64,000 nucleotides of DNA from SZUA-365 sp034002405. Its GTDB lineage: Bacteria > Bacteroidota > Ignavibacteria > SZUA-365. The position numbers and the translations under genes were made by a program. Below, one piece after another: positions 1 through 11,314 of this stretch (positions are counted from its first letter, which is position 1; each line of letters begins with the position of its first letter). The notes under the pieces are model-generated. The model saw only the letters and a program-made list of their open reading frames with translations. It had not been told where the DNA came from and did no database searches. The stretch is from NCBI GenBank assembly GCA_034002405.1, contig JAVFAS010000001.1, forward strand, positions 62,001-126,000, given 5' to 3'.

Positions 1-1106
1 TACACGTCGATCACGCCCAGGGCGTAGCGCTCCCAGGTGAAATCACGGATGTACGCCGCGCCGCGCGCGCCCATCTCCCGCGCCTCGTCCTGATGTTCGG
101 ACATCCAGATCAGTTTCTCCTCGATCGCCCCGCTGTCGCGGATGGGAATGACAAACCCGTGTTCCCCGTCGCGCGCTACGCTGCCGGTATTGGTCGTGAC
201 CAGCAGCGGCAGGCCGCAAGCCATGGCCTCGTAGGTGACGAGCGCCGACCCCTCCTGCAGCGAGGGAAGGACAAACACCGACGCCTGCGCATATTCCTCC
301 GGCAGTTTTTCGTGCGCGACATGGCCGCGCAGGGTGAACCGGCCCTCGTATTTCGCGAGCAGCGGTTTGATGCCCTCCTCCACCGCGCCGATGAACACGA
401 GTTCGGCGTTCTTCAGACCGAGCCGCGCCCACGCCTCGAGCAGGTAATGCACGCCTTTCTGCACACCGATATTGCCGACGAACAGGATGCGAAACACGTC
501 GTCGCGTTTTTCGCCGGGCGCGAACCGCGCGGGATCGAAGCCATAGGGGATAACGTGGAGTTTCTCCTCCGGAAATCCGGCATCGAGGAACGTGCGTTCG
601 ACGAATGCCGACGGGATGATCACCGCGTCGGCCGCGTCCATTTCCCGCAGGCCTTTTTCGATGATCTGCGGATGCGCCCGCTCGACCTCCATCCCGAAGC
701 GCTCGAATTCCTCACGGAGGATCGAGTCCTGGAAATGCGGATGCGTCGAGCCGCGCTCGATCACGATCTTCGCGTGATGGCGGCGTGCGTGGGGAATGGA
801 GGCCAGTGCGTAATTGCCCCAGGCGTGGAAGATATCACAGGGCGGAATGTACTTGCGCGCGAGCGCGTCGAAGAGATTGTCCTTGACCCAGGAATAATAG
901 CCCCGGCGCCGCAGCCACGGCAGCTTGCGCACCGCCATGCCCAGATATTCGGGCACGGGAATGACCCGGTAGCGGCTCGGACGGAAGCGCGTACGCACAT
1001 ACCAGCGCTTGGTCGTGATGATGCGCTCGAGATAGCCGCGCTGGTCGAGCTGTTCGGCGAGTTCCAGCGCGTGGAATTTCCCGCCGACGGAGATGACGAC
1101 GTTCAC
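1..1106 (-). CDS. GT4-family glycosyltransferase, partial (3' end outside window)
   Basis: Group 1 (GT4, GT-B fold) glycosyltransferase that probably moves an activated sugar onto a cell-surface or exopolysaccharide acceptor in the cytoplasm. About 368 N-terminal residues are present. It opens with VNVVISVGGKFHALELA, a Rossmann-like start. The second domain has ILFVGNIGVQKGVHYLL followed by the donor-binding segment VFVLPSLQEGSALVTYEAMA, whose E...E spacing is the GT4 EX7E motif. I chose GTG at 1106 because GAGGA lies about 10 nt upstream and the stop of the upstream YfhO-like gene is only 8 nt away, so the two are co-transcribed. The acceptor cannot be read from the sequence. The family is secure; the substrate is unknown. 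Confidence 0.9.
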   Translation of the reverse strand, partial: MNVVISVGGKFHALELAEQLDQRGYLERIITTKRWYVRTRFRPSRYRVIPVPEYLGMAVRKLPWLRRRGYYSWVKDNLFDALARKYIPPCDIFHAWGNYALASIPHARRHHAKIVIERGSTHPHFQDSILREEFERFGMEVERAHPQIIEKGLREMDAADAVIIPSAFVERTFLDAGFPEEKLHVIPYGFDPARFAPGEKRDDVFRILFVGNIGVQKGVHYLLEAWARLGLKNAELVFIGAVEEGIKPLLAKYEGRFTLRGHVAHEKLPEEYAQASVFVLPSLQEGSALVTYEAMACGLPLLVTTNTGSVARDGEHGFVIPIRDSGAIEEKLIWMSEHQDEAREMGARGAAYIRDFTWERYALGVIDV

Positions 1107-1114
1107 GCCGCTGT

Positions 1115-3787
1115 CTATTCCTCGTTGCGGCCAGTCGCGTCCGCGGTGCCGGTCGCGTCCGCGGTGCCGGTCGCGTCCGCGGTGCCGCCCGCCTTGCGCG
1201 TGCGCAGCCAGAAGACCAGCGACAGCAGGAGCACGATGGCCAGTGCGTAATTGGTGGCCGTGGTGACGATCAGACCGGCTTCATATGATTCGGGCTGATA
1301 GTGCATCTCGAGGCGATGCGTTCCCGCCGGGATTTCGACCGCGCGCAGGACGTAATCCGAGCGGAGGATGTCGACCGGCTTGCCATCGAGCGTGGCCGTC
1401 CATCCGCTCGGGTAATGCACTTCACTGAGTTTGAGAATGGCATCGACCGGCGTCTCGAGATCATAGGCGAAGCCGTTGATGCCGAAGTCGACCAGTGTCG
1501 CTTTCGCACCCGCGATGACGCTGTCGGGCACCTGCGCGGGCGTTGTCTTCGGCGCGGCGCTCAGGTAGGCGGTGCGATGCGGCTCGTAACCCGGCAGCGT
1601 GCCGACTTTTTTGAACATGGCCTCGTCATCGGCGATGACGTCGTACGATCCGACGAAGAATGCGCGGGGAAGAACGTACTGATTCTCATACACCGTCTCC
1701 TGGTTTCCGAAGAACACCGGTTTGAGAAACGGCGCGGTGATCTGCCAGTCGCCCGGCACGACGACGTACTTGGTGTTGAGCATGCTGAGCATGGCCCAGT
1801 TCGTCGACTGCAGGTGTTCGCCGTTCTGGAACATGAACTGCCCGAACATGGAATTCCGCACATCGTCGTACAGCTTCAATTTCGCCGGATGATACCCGGC
1901 CACGTTTTGAATCCCGAAGGCCACATACCAGTTGTCGTCGGCGTGATTGCCGGCGGGAAGGATGCGGAAGGTCGTCGTGTCCTGCCGCAGGAAATCGACG
2001 ACGTCGGTTTTCGCCAGCGACTGCTCCTGCTGCCGCATCGGCACCATGTTCATCGGCTTGTAGTCCACGATCCACCAGTCGGCGACGAGCAGCACGAGCA
2101 ACGCGGCCATCGTCGGGGTGATGCCGAGTTTGCCCCTCGCGAAGGCCCAGAGCACCAGCGCCGCCAGGGCCATGAAGAGCAGCGCGACGAGGGCATCGTC
2201 CATCGCCATCCCGTAGATGTTGTTGAGCGTCAGGCTCTGATACTCGGGCGGAAGTTCGGCGAGCCGCCCCGCCTGCTCGTACTGCGCGATTTGCTGCATC
2301 GCTTCGTGGTAGTTCGCGTGATGCTCCTTCATCATTTCGGACACGGTATTCTTGTATGCGCCCTCCGAGGCCAGAAGCAGGACGACCAAGACGGCCGCCA
2401 CCGCGACAGGCACCCAGATGATGCGCGTCAGCTTTTTCGCGAGGCCGCTGTCTTCCCCGCGCCGCCGCTCGCGAAGCAGGCGTACGATCCCGGTCAGCCC
2501 CACCCCCGCCAGCATGCCCATCGACAGCGCCATCAGGAACAGAATCATCGACGGGATGCGGAAGTTGTTGAAGAAGGGGATGTAGTTGAAGAACAGATCG
2601 TAGAGCAGGCTGAAATTCCGGCCGAAGGACACCAGCAGCGCGATCACGCCGAGGGCAATCCAGAGATGCACGAACTTGTCCTTCGGGCGAAGGAGTATCC
2701 CGATCAAGGCGAAGAAGCTCACCACCACGCCGAGGTAAATCGGCGATTCGGTGAAGGTCATCGTGCCCCAGTAGGTCGGGGAACCGAATCCGACGAAGGA
2801 TGGCACGAAGAAGGTGATCACCTCGATGGGGGAAAAGGACCACAAGGTCGCATAATCGTAATCAAGTCCGGTTGCCGCGGTGCCGTGCCCCGATCCGCCC
2901 GAACCCGCGCCGCGGATGGAGAAGTCCTTGTATTCCCAGGCGGCGAAATACGGTCCCGACAGCATCAGGAAGGCAAACGCCGCGGCACCCACCGCGATCA
3001 CCGAGACCAGCGCCACGGTGCCCACGCGTTCGCCGGCATACCATTTGTAGAGCACGTACAGCGCCACCGCCATCAGGCTGTAGAACACCATCTGCACGTG
3101 TCCGGAATTGAAGGTGAAATGCAATGCGAGCACCAGCAACGCCGCACGCGCCAGTGTCCGTTTCTCGAAGAGCATGTCCACCAGCAGAAGGATGGCGGGC
3201 AGGAAGGCAAACACCGTGATCTTCGTGTTGTGTCCCGCCATGATCCAATTGAGCGAGTAGAGGGAAAACACCACCGACACCGCGACGAGAAACGCCACCC
3301 ATGGCTCGAATTTGTGTCGCATCCCGAGGAAATACGTGAAGACCCCAAGCAGGAAGAAGTTGAAAATATCCCAGAACATCGGCGGCAGCGGCAGGATGTT
3401 CACCACCGACTGGACCCAACCGTACACCTGCATGATCACCATCGGCTTCAGCGGATCGAGGAAGCTGTGCAGGTACATGCCGTGGCCGGGGGAGGACGAC
3501 CCCCAGGTCGGCATGCCGGAAAAGACATACGGATTCCAAAACGGGTTGACGCCGGCCTCGTCGGCCTGCTTCAAATAGCCGTCTTCATAGACGATGGAGG
3601 AAACATTGTCCGGGACGAAAAAGACGTTCCCGGAAAAAAACGCCTCGTGAAAGAAGATCACGAGCAGCAGGGCGATCATCCCGATGAAGATCGCGTTTGC
3701 ATGCGTGACGAGGAAGCCGGGCTGATCCAGGTTCGGGGCGGATGCGCCTTTCGGGGATTTCCGTTCGGCGCTGCGAGCTTTTGCCAT
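1115..3787 (-). CDS. YfhO-family polytopic membrane protein
   Basis: An 890-residue integral membrane protein of the YfhO type (GT-C-like glycosyltransferase or membrane modulator). The start ATG at 3787 gives a short basic cytoplasmic N-terminus, then a first membrane segment (AIFIGMIALLLVIFFHEAFF). Many further hydrophobic helices follow, up to a last one just before the C-terminus (YALAIVLLLSLVFWL). An extracytoplasmic region near the C-terminus holds the typical 'HYPSGWTATLDGKPV' segment and a beta-rich tail. The frame stays open to 4147, but that part overlaps the terminator and zinc-ribbon gene on the same strand and looks non-coding. The C-terminus carries a repeated GTADAT motif from an 18-nt tandem repeat. 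It precedes a GT4 gene by 8 nt, which fits envelope glycan assembly. The precise role is unknown. Confidence 0.85.
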   Translation of the reverse strand: MAKARSAERKSPKGASAPNLDQPGFLVTHANAIFIGMIALLLVIFFHEAFFSGNVFFVPDNVSSIVYEDGYLKQADEAGVNPFWNPYVFSGMPTWGSSSPGHGMYLHSFLDPLKPMVIMQVYGWVQSVVNILPLPPMFWDIFNFFLLGVFTYFLGMRHKFEPWVAFLVAVSVVFSLYSLNWIMAGHNTKITVFAFLPAILLLVDMLFEKRTLARAALLVLALHFTFNSGHVQMVFYSLMAVALYVLYKWYAGERVGTVALVSVIAVGAAAFAFLMLSGPYFAAWEYKDFSIRGAGSGGSGHGTAATGLDYDYATLWSFSPIEVITFFVPSFVGFGSPTYWGTMTFTESPIYLGVVVSFFALIGILLRPKDKFVHLWIALGVIALLVSFGRNFSLLYDLFFNYIPFFNNFRIPSMILFLMALSMGMLAGVGLTGIVRLLRERRRGEDSGLAKKLTRIIWVPVAVAAVLVVLLLASEGAYKNTVSEMMKEHHANYHEAMQQIAQYEQAGRLAELPPEYQSLTLNNIYGMAMDDALVALLFMALAALVLWAFARGKLGITPTMAALLVLLVADWWIVDYKPMNMVPMRQQEQSLAKTDVVDFLRQDTTTFRILPAGNHADDNWYVAFGIQNVAGYHPAKLKLYDDVRNSMFGQFMFQNGEHLQSTNWAMLSMLNTKYVVVPGDWQITAPFLKPVFFGNQETVYENQYVLPRAFFVGSYDVIADDEAMFKKVGTLPGYEPHRTAYLSAAPKTTPAQVPDSVIAGAKATLVDFGINGFAYDLETPVDAILKLSEVHYPSGWTATLDGKPVDILRSDYVLRAVEIPAGTHRLEMHYQPESYEAGLIVTTATNYALAIVLLLSLVFWLRTRKAGGTADATGTADATGTADATGRNEE
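1134..1187. repeat. Three perfect 18-bp tandem repeats inside the YfhO-like gene
   Basis: The unit gtcgcgtccgcggtgccg occurs three times head to tail at 1134-1151, 1152-1169 and 1170-1187. Being 18 bp, it keeps frame and encodes a GTADAT-type hexapeptide at the extreme C-terminus of the membrane protein. Copy number could vary by slippage without breaking the protein. Confidence 0.95.
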
Positions 3788-3912
3788 GGGTCTGTGTATT
3801 GCGGTGATGATGGAATGAAACGAGAAATGTAGCCACGCGGGTCCAGAGAAACAACGGCGGAATCGCGCCATGGACGCCATCGTCCATGACGCCGGACCAC
3901 CCCCCCTCCGCC

Positions 3913-3941
3913 AAAAAAAAATCCCGCCGGGTTGGCGGGAT
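3913..3941 (-). terminator. Rho-independent terminator after the zinc-ribbon gene
   Basis: On the minus strand an 8-bp GC-rich stem (ATCCCGCC / GGCGGGAT, 5-nt loop, 3921-3941) is followed directly by a run of about nine T (3913-3921). It lies 47 nt past the zinc-ribbon stop and upstream of the YfhO-like gene, so it should separate the two transcription units. Confidence 0.85.
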
Positions 3942-3987
3942 GTCAGCGTACGGATGCGGCCCGACGGCTGCACGTGACCGGAGCGGC

Positions 3988-4227
3988 TTATGCCACGCGC
4001 TTCTGCGCGCCTTTCTGGTTGGCGGCGCGGCTGGCGCGGACAACGACCTCGACCTTGTCGAGATCCACGGCGACTTCGGCGTTGCAGTAGGGACAGAACT
4101 TCGCGGTCTGTATGTCGAAGCTGATCGTGTTCTTGCACATCGGACATTCGGTGATCACCATGCCGATGACTTTCCCTGTCTGCTTGACTTTCACGGGCTT
4201 CGGGGCCGCTTTCTCAGTTGTTTTCAT
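3988..4227 (-). CDS. Small zinc-ribbon protein
   Basis: A 79-residue soluble protein. It has a basic N-terminal third rich in Lys and Pro, then two CxxC knuckles (C28-PM-C31 and C45-PY-C48) that should bind one Zn ion as a rubredoxin-like ribbon. The tail is again basic (RASRAANQKGAQKRVA). The charge suggests nucleic-acid or ribosome contact, but no specific family is recognised. It lies 43 nt downstream of lon in the same direction with no terminator between, so it may be co-transcribed with the protease. It ends at a clear hairpin terminator. Confidence 0.8.
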   Translation of the reverse strand: MKTTEKAAPKPVKVKQTGKVIGMVITECPMCKNTISFDIQTAKFCPYCNAEVAVDLDKVEVVVRASRAANQKGAQKRVA

Positions 4228-4270
4228 TCTTCACCAGAAAATTGAATAGATGATCCAGCATCCGTTCAAT

Positions 4271-6697
<2,427 letters not shown>

Positions 6698-6921
6698 AAG
6701 GGCTTCCTTGCTGGGATTCTTTTCGAGGATTTCTGTCCGTCCCGGAATTTGACATTCCGTGAAAGAGAAAGCAAGTTTACAATATCCATGCCACCGAGAG
6801 AATCCGTGAGTTCTGTCCTGAATCCTGAAATCCTGTCATATCACGAGCGCACTGCGCCTGCCAGGCTGTCAGTCCCCTCTGCCTCAGCATCGGGCATTGC
6901 CTCCCGGAAGCAGGAGAACCG

Positions 6922-7359
6922 ATGACCGATTTCGCGGTGCGCTTCATCCAGGTTCATTTGTACCGGCGGACTGTCGACGGTGGGGTGGAATTCCTTGTTC
7001 TGCGCCGCGCGCCGGATGAGGTGTTGTATCCGGGTCTCTGGCAGATGGTCACCGGCACGATCGAGGATGGCGAAACCGCGGCCGAAGCGGCCAGACGGGA
7101 GGTGTGCGAGGAAACCGGCATCGCGATCCCGAGACTGGACGTTGTGCCCTACGTTGCGTCGTTTTATCTTGAAGGGGACGATTCCATTCATCATGTCCCG
7201 GTATTCGCGGCGGAGGTGTTTTCAGAGATGGAAGTCCGGCTTTCCGCGGAACACGATACCTTCGTCTGGCTTCCGTACGAGGAAGCCTGGCAGCGGCTGG
7301 TGTTTCCGGGCCATCGCGAGGGATTGCGGATTCTCAGCCAATACATCCTCGGCGGATGA
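6922..7359 (+). CDS. NUDIX hydrolase
   Basis: A 145-residue pyrophosphohydrolase that cleaves a nucleoside diphosphate linked to another group. The complete Nudix box (GX5EX7REUXEEXGU) spans G45 to I67, with the metal ligands in REVCEETGI. The segment LRRAPDEVLYPGLWQMVTG just before the box resembles dATP or dihydroneopterin-triphosphate pyrophosphohydrolases (NudB type). A folate role would fit the folB and folK genes elsewhere in the window, but that is inference only. A GGAG sits a few bases before the start. The following lipoprotein gene begins 89 nt downstream on the same strand. Confidence 0.9.
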   Translation: MTDFAVRFIQVHLYRRTVDGGVEFLVLRRAPDEVLYPGLWQMVTGTIEDGETAAEAARREVCEETGIAIPRLDVVPYVASFYLEGDDSIHHVPVFAAEVFSEMEVRLSAEHDTFVWLPYEEAWQRLVFPGHREGLRILSQYILGG

Positions 7360-7448
7360 TCGCGTCCCCGGCACTGTTCGCTCGTGGGCGGTCCCTGCCA
7401 CGACGGCCGCATGCCCGCATTGCTCACTCCCTGTTTCCTGGAGGACCC

Positions 7449-8204
7449 ATGACACGTTTCTTGCTGACCGGACTGCCTGCGCTCGTCCTGCTCGCCGCGC
7501 TGCAGGCCTGCTCGTTCACCACGGCGCACATCGAAACAGCGGTGCTGGCGCGTGCGGTCGATGAGCAGACACACGAGCCGCTCGACGAAACAACGAATTT
7601 CCATGGCAGTGACGCGGTGCTGCACTGCGCCGTGAAGATGGCAAACACGCCCAGCGGCACGAAGGTGACCGCGCACTGGTTCGCCGAGGCCGACGGTGCG
7701 AGACAGGCGCTCGACAGCACCGATATCGAACTCGAACAAAGCGGATGGGTCGATTTCACCCTGACGCTTTCGCAGGAACATCTCCCGTACGGCGCCTACG
7801 GTGTCGATCTGTTCATCGATGGCAAACCGGCGCGAACCGTGCCGTTTACCATCGCCCCCGAATTTCCGGATGGCGTGATCAAGGAAGCGGTGACGGCGTC
7901 GGCCCTCAGTGCCATTCAGTTCCCCGTCCAGCCGACAAAGACCTTCGCCAAGGGGACCGCCGAGGTCTTCGCCCCCATCTATGTTTCCGGACACCCGGAA
8001 GGCACGGTGTTCGCGGCACGATGGTATCGACATGTCGACGACGGCCAACGCGCCCAGATTTCCTCGTATGAACTGACGACAGGCCGGGAGGGGTGGATCG
8101 GGTTCTCGCTCAACCTCCCGCAAGGGATTCCCGCGGGCGCGTATTCGGTCGACGTGCTTGTCGACGGAACGGTGGAGCACACCCTGGAATTCAGCGCGCA
8201 GTGA
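7449..8204 (+). CDS. Lipoprotein with two repeated beta-sandwich-like domains
   Basis: A 251-residue predicted lipoprotein. The start at 7449 has a strong GGAGG just upstream and gives a signal peptide ending in the lipobox ALQAC (C21). The mature part appears to be two copies of a domain of about 100 residues. Each half ends with a matching block: GWVDFTLTLSQEHLPYGAY then VDLFIDGKPARTVPF in the first, and GWIGFSLNLPQGIPAGAY then VDVLVDGTVEHTLEF in the second. This points to an ancient internal duplication of an Ig-like fold. No enzyme motif is visible and the function is unknown. The same frame is open for 31 codons upstream, but without a signal peptide at that start. Confidence 0.8.
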   Translation: MTRFLLTGLPALVLLAALQACSFTTAHIETAVLARAVDEQTHEPLDETTNFHGSDAVLHCAVKMANTPSGTKVTAHWFAEADGARQALDSTDIELEQSGWVDFTLTLSQEHLPYGAYGVDLFIDGKPARTVPFTIAPEFPDGVIKEAVTASALSAIQFPVQPTKTFAKGTAEVFAPIYVSGHPEGTVFAARWYRHVDDGQRAQISSYELTTGREGWIGFSLNLPQGIPAGAYSVDVLVDGTVEHTLEFSAQ

Positions 8205-8292
8205 TCGTCCCGACCGGTTCGTGTCTGACACGCAAGGAATCCCGTCGCCCGGGCATTTTTTCGTCCCTCCTAAATGAGTGCATGGCAATGGA

Positions 8293-8319
8293 TTAGCACT
8301 CCTTTAGGGAGAGTGCTAC
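8293..8319 (+). promoter_or_regulatory. CIRCE operator (HrcA binding site)
   Basis: TTAGCACTC, a 9-nt spacer, then GAGTGCTAC. This matches the CIRCE consensus TTAGCACTC-N9-GAGTGCTAA except for the last base. It lies about 75 nt before hrcA and should mediate HrcA autorepression of the hrcA-grpE-dnaJ operon, with release on heat shock. Confidence 0.95.
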
Positions 8320-8394
8320 CTTGCATGAATCATCGCGGGGTGGTATGTTTCCATTTCCCGTCGGCGGCTCTCCGTTACGGGATGGAATTCCGTG

Positions 8395-9444
8395 ATGAAT
8401 GAACACGATGCACATATCGAGGAGACCGGTTCGCTGAGCGAACGGGAGCGGCAGGTACTCTTGTACATTGTCGAGCAGTTCGTGACCACGGCCACGCCGA
8501 TCGGATCGCGCACCCTCTCGAAGCTCACGGATCTGAATCTGAGTCCGGCCTCGATCCGCAATGTCATGGCGGATCTGGAGGAGCGCGGACTGATCGGGCA
8601 CCCGCACACCTCGGCCGGCCGCGTCCCCACCGATCGCGGCTACCGCTATTACGTCGATTCGATCATGCCGCAGGTTCAGCTCAGCGACAACGAGCAGCAC
8701 TTCCTTCAGTCGCGTTTCGAACAGGAGGTGCCGGCGGCGATTCACGAACTCCTCCGCACCAGTTCGCACATTCTCAGCCGCATCTCGCAGCAGCTCGCCA
8801 TCGTGGCGGCGCCGTCGCTGGGCCGCGGGGTGCTCCAGCGTCTTGAACTCGTGCAGGTGGCGACGGACAAAGTCATGGTCATCCTCTCGATCCGGTCGGG
8901 CATCGTCAAGTCGATCGTCCTGCACATCCGCTCGGAAATCAGCCGCCAGAAGCTCGATCAGGTCGGGGTGCTGCTCAACGAACGCCTGGCGGGTCTGACG
9001 CTCGCCGAGATCCGTGAGACCTTCGTCGACCGCATGCGCGAAGCCGAGGCCGACGAAGCGGAAATCATCCGCCTTTTCATCGATTCATCCGACCGGCTCT
9101 TCTCCGAACGACTCGAGACCGACGCGGTCTGCATCGACGGCATGATGACGATGACCGCCCAGCCCGAATTCGATGACCCCGGCCGCATGCGGGGATTGAT
9201 CGAACTCGTGGAAAACCAGCGCGTGATCGTGCATCTGCTCGATTCGCTCAGCGGGGGACAGTCGGTGACCATCCGCATCGGACGCGAGATCAATGACGAC
9301 ACCCTGTCGGACTACAGTCTCATCGCCGCACCCTACCGCTTCGGCCAGCTCGACGGCACCCTGAGCATCATCGGACCGAAACGCATGAACTACCCGCGGA
9401 TGATCGCGATCGTCGACTATCTCGCCCGGCTGATGTCGACGTGA
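8395..9444 (+). CDS. hrcA: Heat-inducible transcription repressor HrcA
   Basis: HrcA binds CIRCE and represses chaperone genes. The protein of about 349 residues has the N-terminal winged helix (SPASIRNVMADLEERGLI near residues 50-67). This is followed by the family signature PHTSAGRVPTDRGYRYYV, and the GAF-like C-terminal domain is full length. Two start codons are adjacent (GTG at 8392, ATG at 8395); I prefer ATG. The CIRCE element upstream makes autoregulation very likely. grpE follows after 36 nt and dnaJ overlaps grpE, so all three form one operon. dnaK is not part of it. Confidence 0.97.
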   Translation: MNEHDAHIEETGSLSERERQVLLYIVEQFVTTATPIGSRTLSKLTDLNLSPASIRNVMADLEERGLIGHPHTSAGRVPTDRGYRYYVDSIMPQVQLSDNEQHFLQSRFEQEVPAAIHELLRTSSHILSRISQQLAIVAAPSLGRGVLQRLELVQVATDKVMVILSIRSGIVKSIVLHIRSEISRQKLDQVGVLLNERLAGLTLAEIRETFVDRMREAEADEAEIIRLFIDSSDRLFSERLETDAVCIDGMMTMTAQPEFDDPGRMRGLIELVENQRVIVHLLDSLSGGQSVTIRIGREINDDTLSDYSLIAAPYRFGQLDGTLSIIGPKRMNYPRMIAIVDYLARLMST

Positions 9445-9480
9445 TCACCACGGCACACGATTCACTCATACAGGATAATC

Positions 9481-10074
9481 ATGTCTGATACGAACGCACA
9501 CGACCACGAATCACCGTCCATTCACGACACCCAAGATCCGTCCTCTCCCGAAGCCGCGGCGTCCGAGACCGTGGCGGTCGAGAGCGATACCCCCGGCGAC
9601 CTCGAACGGTTGACCACCGAACTCTCCCAGGTGAAGGATCAGCTGCTCCGCAAGGTCGCCGAGTTCGAAAACTTCAAGCGCCGCACTCGCGAGGAAAAGG
9701 ACATGCTGATGAAATACGGCGCGGAAGGCGTGTTGCGCGATCTGTTGCCGGTGCTCGACGATTTCGACCGCTCGATCGCCGCGGCACGCGAGTACAACGA
9801 CCTCGAGGCGCTGAAGAGCGGAATCGAGATCATTCAGGGCAAGCTGCTGCGCGTGCTCGAGAACCGCGGGCTTCGTCCCATCGATGCCATGGGAAAACCG
9901 TTTGATGTCGACTTCCACGACGCCCTGCTGCAAATGCCATCCGCCGAGGCCGCGCCCGGCACGATACTCGATGTCGTGGAAAAGGGATACATGCTTCATG
10001 ACCGGGTGATTCGGCACGCGAAGGTCACCGTCGCATCCGATACACCCGCACAAAACACGGACGCGAGCGCATGA
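9481..10074 (+). CDS. grpE: Nucleotide exchange factor GrpE
   Basis: GrpE releases ADP from DnaK during the chaperone cycle. The 197-residue protein has an acidic, disordered first 40 residues and a long coiled coil (LERLTTELSQVKDQLLRKVAEF). The conserved NFKRRTREEK segment, the four-helix region with LPVLDDFDRSI, and the C-terminal beta domain (GYMLHDRVIRHAKVTV) then follow. The stop overlaps the dnaJ start by 4 nt (ATGA), so translation is probably coupled. Confidence 0.97.
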   Translation: MSDTNAHDHESPSIHDTQDPSSPEAAASETVAVESDTPGDLERLTTELSQVKDQLLRKVAEFENFKRRTREEKDMLMKYGAEGVLRDLLPVLDDFDRSIAAAREYNDLEALKSGIEIIQGKLLRVLENRGLRPIDAMGKPFDVDFHDALLQMPSAEAAPGTILDVVEKGYMLHDRVIRHAKVTVASDTPAQNTDASA

Positions 10075-11231
10075 AGCAGGATTACTACGAGGTGCTCGGT
10101 GTCGCACGCGATGCCGGTGCGGACGACATCAAAAGCGCCTACCGCCGGTTGGCCATGCAGTACCATCCCGATCGCAATCCCGGCAATGCCGAAGCGGAAG
10201 AAAAATTCAAGGAAGCAGCCGAAGCCTACGAGGTACTGAGCAACAGCGAGAAACGTCAGCGCTACGATCGCTTCGGTCATGACGGCCTGCGCGGCGGTGG
10301 TGGCGGCGGCCAGGGATTCACCGACATCAACGACATCTTCAGCCATTTCTCCGACATTTTTGGTGGTGGCTTCGGTGGAGGAATTTTCGACGAAGTCTTC
10401 GGAGGCGGACGGGGGCGCGGCGGCCGACGCGGCCGGGGCGTTCAGGGATCCGACCTGAAAATCCAATTGCCGCTCACGCTCGAGGAAATCGCCACGGGCG
10501 TGGAAAAGACCCTGAAGGTGAAGCGGCATGTCGCCTGCGAGGAGTGTTCGGGTTCGGGCGCGAAAGCGGGCACCTCGCTTGCCGAGTGTTCGGTCTGCCA
10601 TGGCAGCGGGGAATTGCGCCAGGTATCACGCTCGATGTTCGGTCAGTTCGTGAACATCGTGCCCTGCACCAACTGCAGCGGCGAGGGCCGCGTGGTGAAG
10701 GAGCCCTGCACCACCTGCCAGGGTGATGGGCGCGTGATGGGAGAAAAGACCATCAAGGTGAAGGTTCCCGCGGGCGTCAGCGACGGCAATTACATTCCCT
10801 TGCGCGGACAGGGCAATGCCGGTCGCAAGGGTGGCGAACCCGGCGACCTGATCGTGTACATCCGGGAACAGGAACATGAGGAATTCCGCCGACAGGAAGA
10901 TGATGTGCTGTACGACCTCGTCGTCAGTTTTGCCGACGCGGTGCTCGGAACGGAAGCGGAGGTCCCGACACTCACGGGCAGGGCGAAACTGCGCGTCGAG
11001 CCGGGGACGCCCGCGGGACAGGTCCTGCGCATGCGCGACAAGGGAATTCCGCATCTCAATAGCGGCGGTCGCGGCGACCAGCTCGTGCGCGTACACGTGT
11101 ACGTCCCGAAAAAGCTTTCCGCCGCGGAGAAGGACATGATGCAGAAGCTTCGCGCGATGGAAGGGTTCGCCCCGCGTGATCGCGAGGAGCGCAAGAGTTT
11201 TTTCAGCCGCATCTTTGATTCCTTCACCTGA
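10071..11231 (+). CDS. dnaJ: Chaperone protein DnaJ (type I Hsp40)
   Basis: DnaJ stimulates DnaK ATPase activity and delivers unfolded clients. The 386-residue protein has every type I domain. The J domain has HPD at residues 32-34. A Gly/Phe-rich linker (GGGGGGQGF, FGGGFGGG) follows, with an Arg/Gly stretch. Four CxxCxGxG zinc motifs run from about C156 to residue 220 (CEECSGSG, CSVCHGSG, CTNCSGEG, CTTCQGDG), then two C-terminal substrate-binding domains. It is the last gene of the CIRCE-controlled operon. Confidence 0.98.
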   Translation: MKQDYYEVLGVARDAGADDIKSAYRRLAMQYHPDRNPGNAEAEEKFKEAAEAYEVLSNSEKRQRYDRFGHDGLRGGGGGGQGFTDINDIFSHFSDIFGGGFGGGIFDEVFGGGRGRGGRRGRGVQGSDLKIQLPLTLEEIATGVEKTLKVKRHVACEECSGSGAKAGTSLAECSVCHGSGELRQVSRSMFGQFVNIVPCTNCSGEGRVVKEPCTTCQGDGRVMGEKTIKVKVPAGVSDGNYIPLRGQGNAGRKGGEPGDLIVYIREQEHEEFRRQEDDVLYDLVVSFADAVLGTEAEVPTLTGRAKLRVEPGTPAGQVLRMRDKGIPHLNSGGRGDQLVRVHVYVPKKLSAAEKDMMQKLRAMEGFAPRDREERKSFFSRIFDSFT

Positions 11232-11314
11232 GCGCGCGCGCGTTCCGGGCTGTTTTCATATATACGGACTCTTCCCTATTTTGCATTCGATGTGGCCGAG
11301 GAGCCAGATTCAAC

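Noticed and set aside
93..1250. Long plus-strand open frame (385 codons) at the left edge
   Set aside because: It lies antisense to the GT4 gene, whose motifs and ribosome site are clear. The plus translation is rich in Arg, His and Asp with no motif, as expected of a shadow frame in GC-rich DNA.
1301..3832. 843-codon plus-strand open frame
   Set aside because: It is antisense to the YfhO-like gene and full of His, Arg, Gln and Glu with no domain. The minus frame has real membrane helices.
3788..4147. N-terminal extension of the YfhO-like gene
   Set aside because: It would read through the hairpin terminator and overlap the zinc-ribbon gene. The ATG at 3787 directly precedes the recognisable protein.
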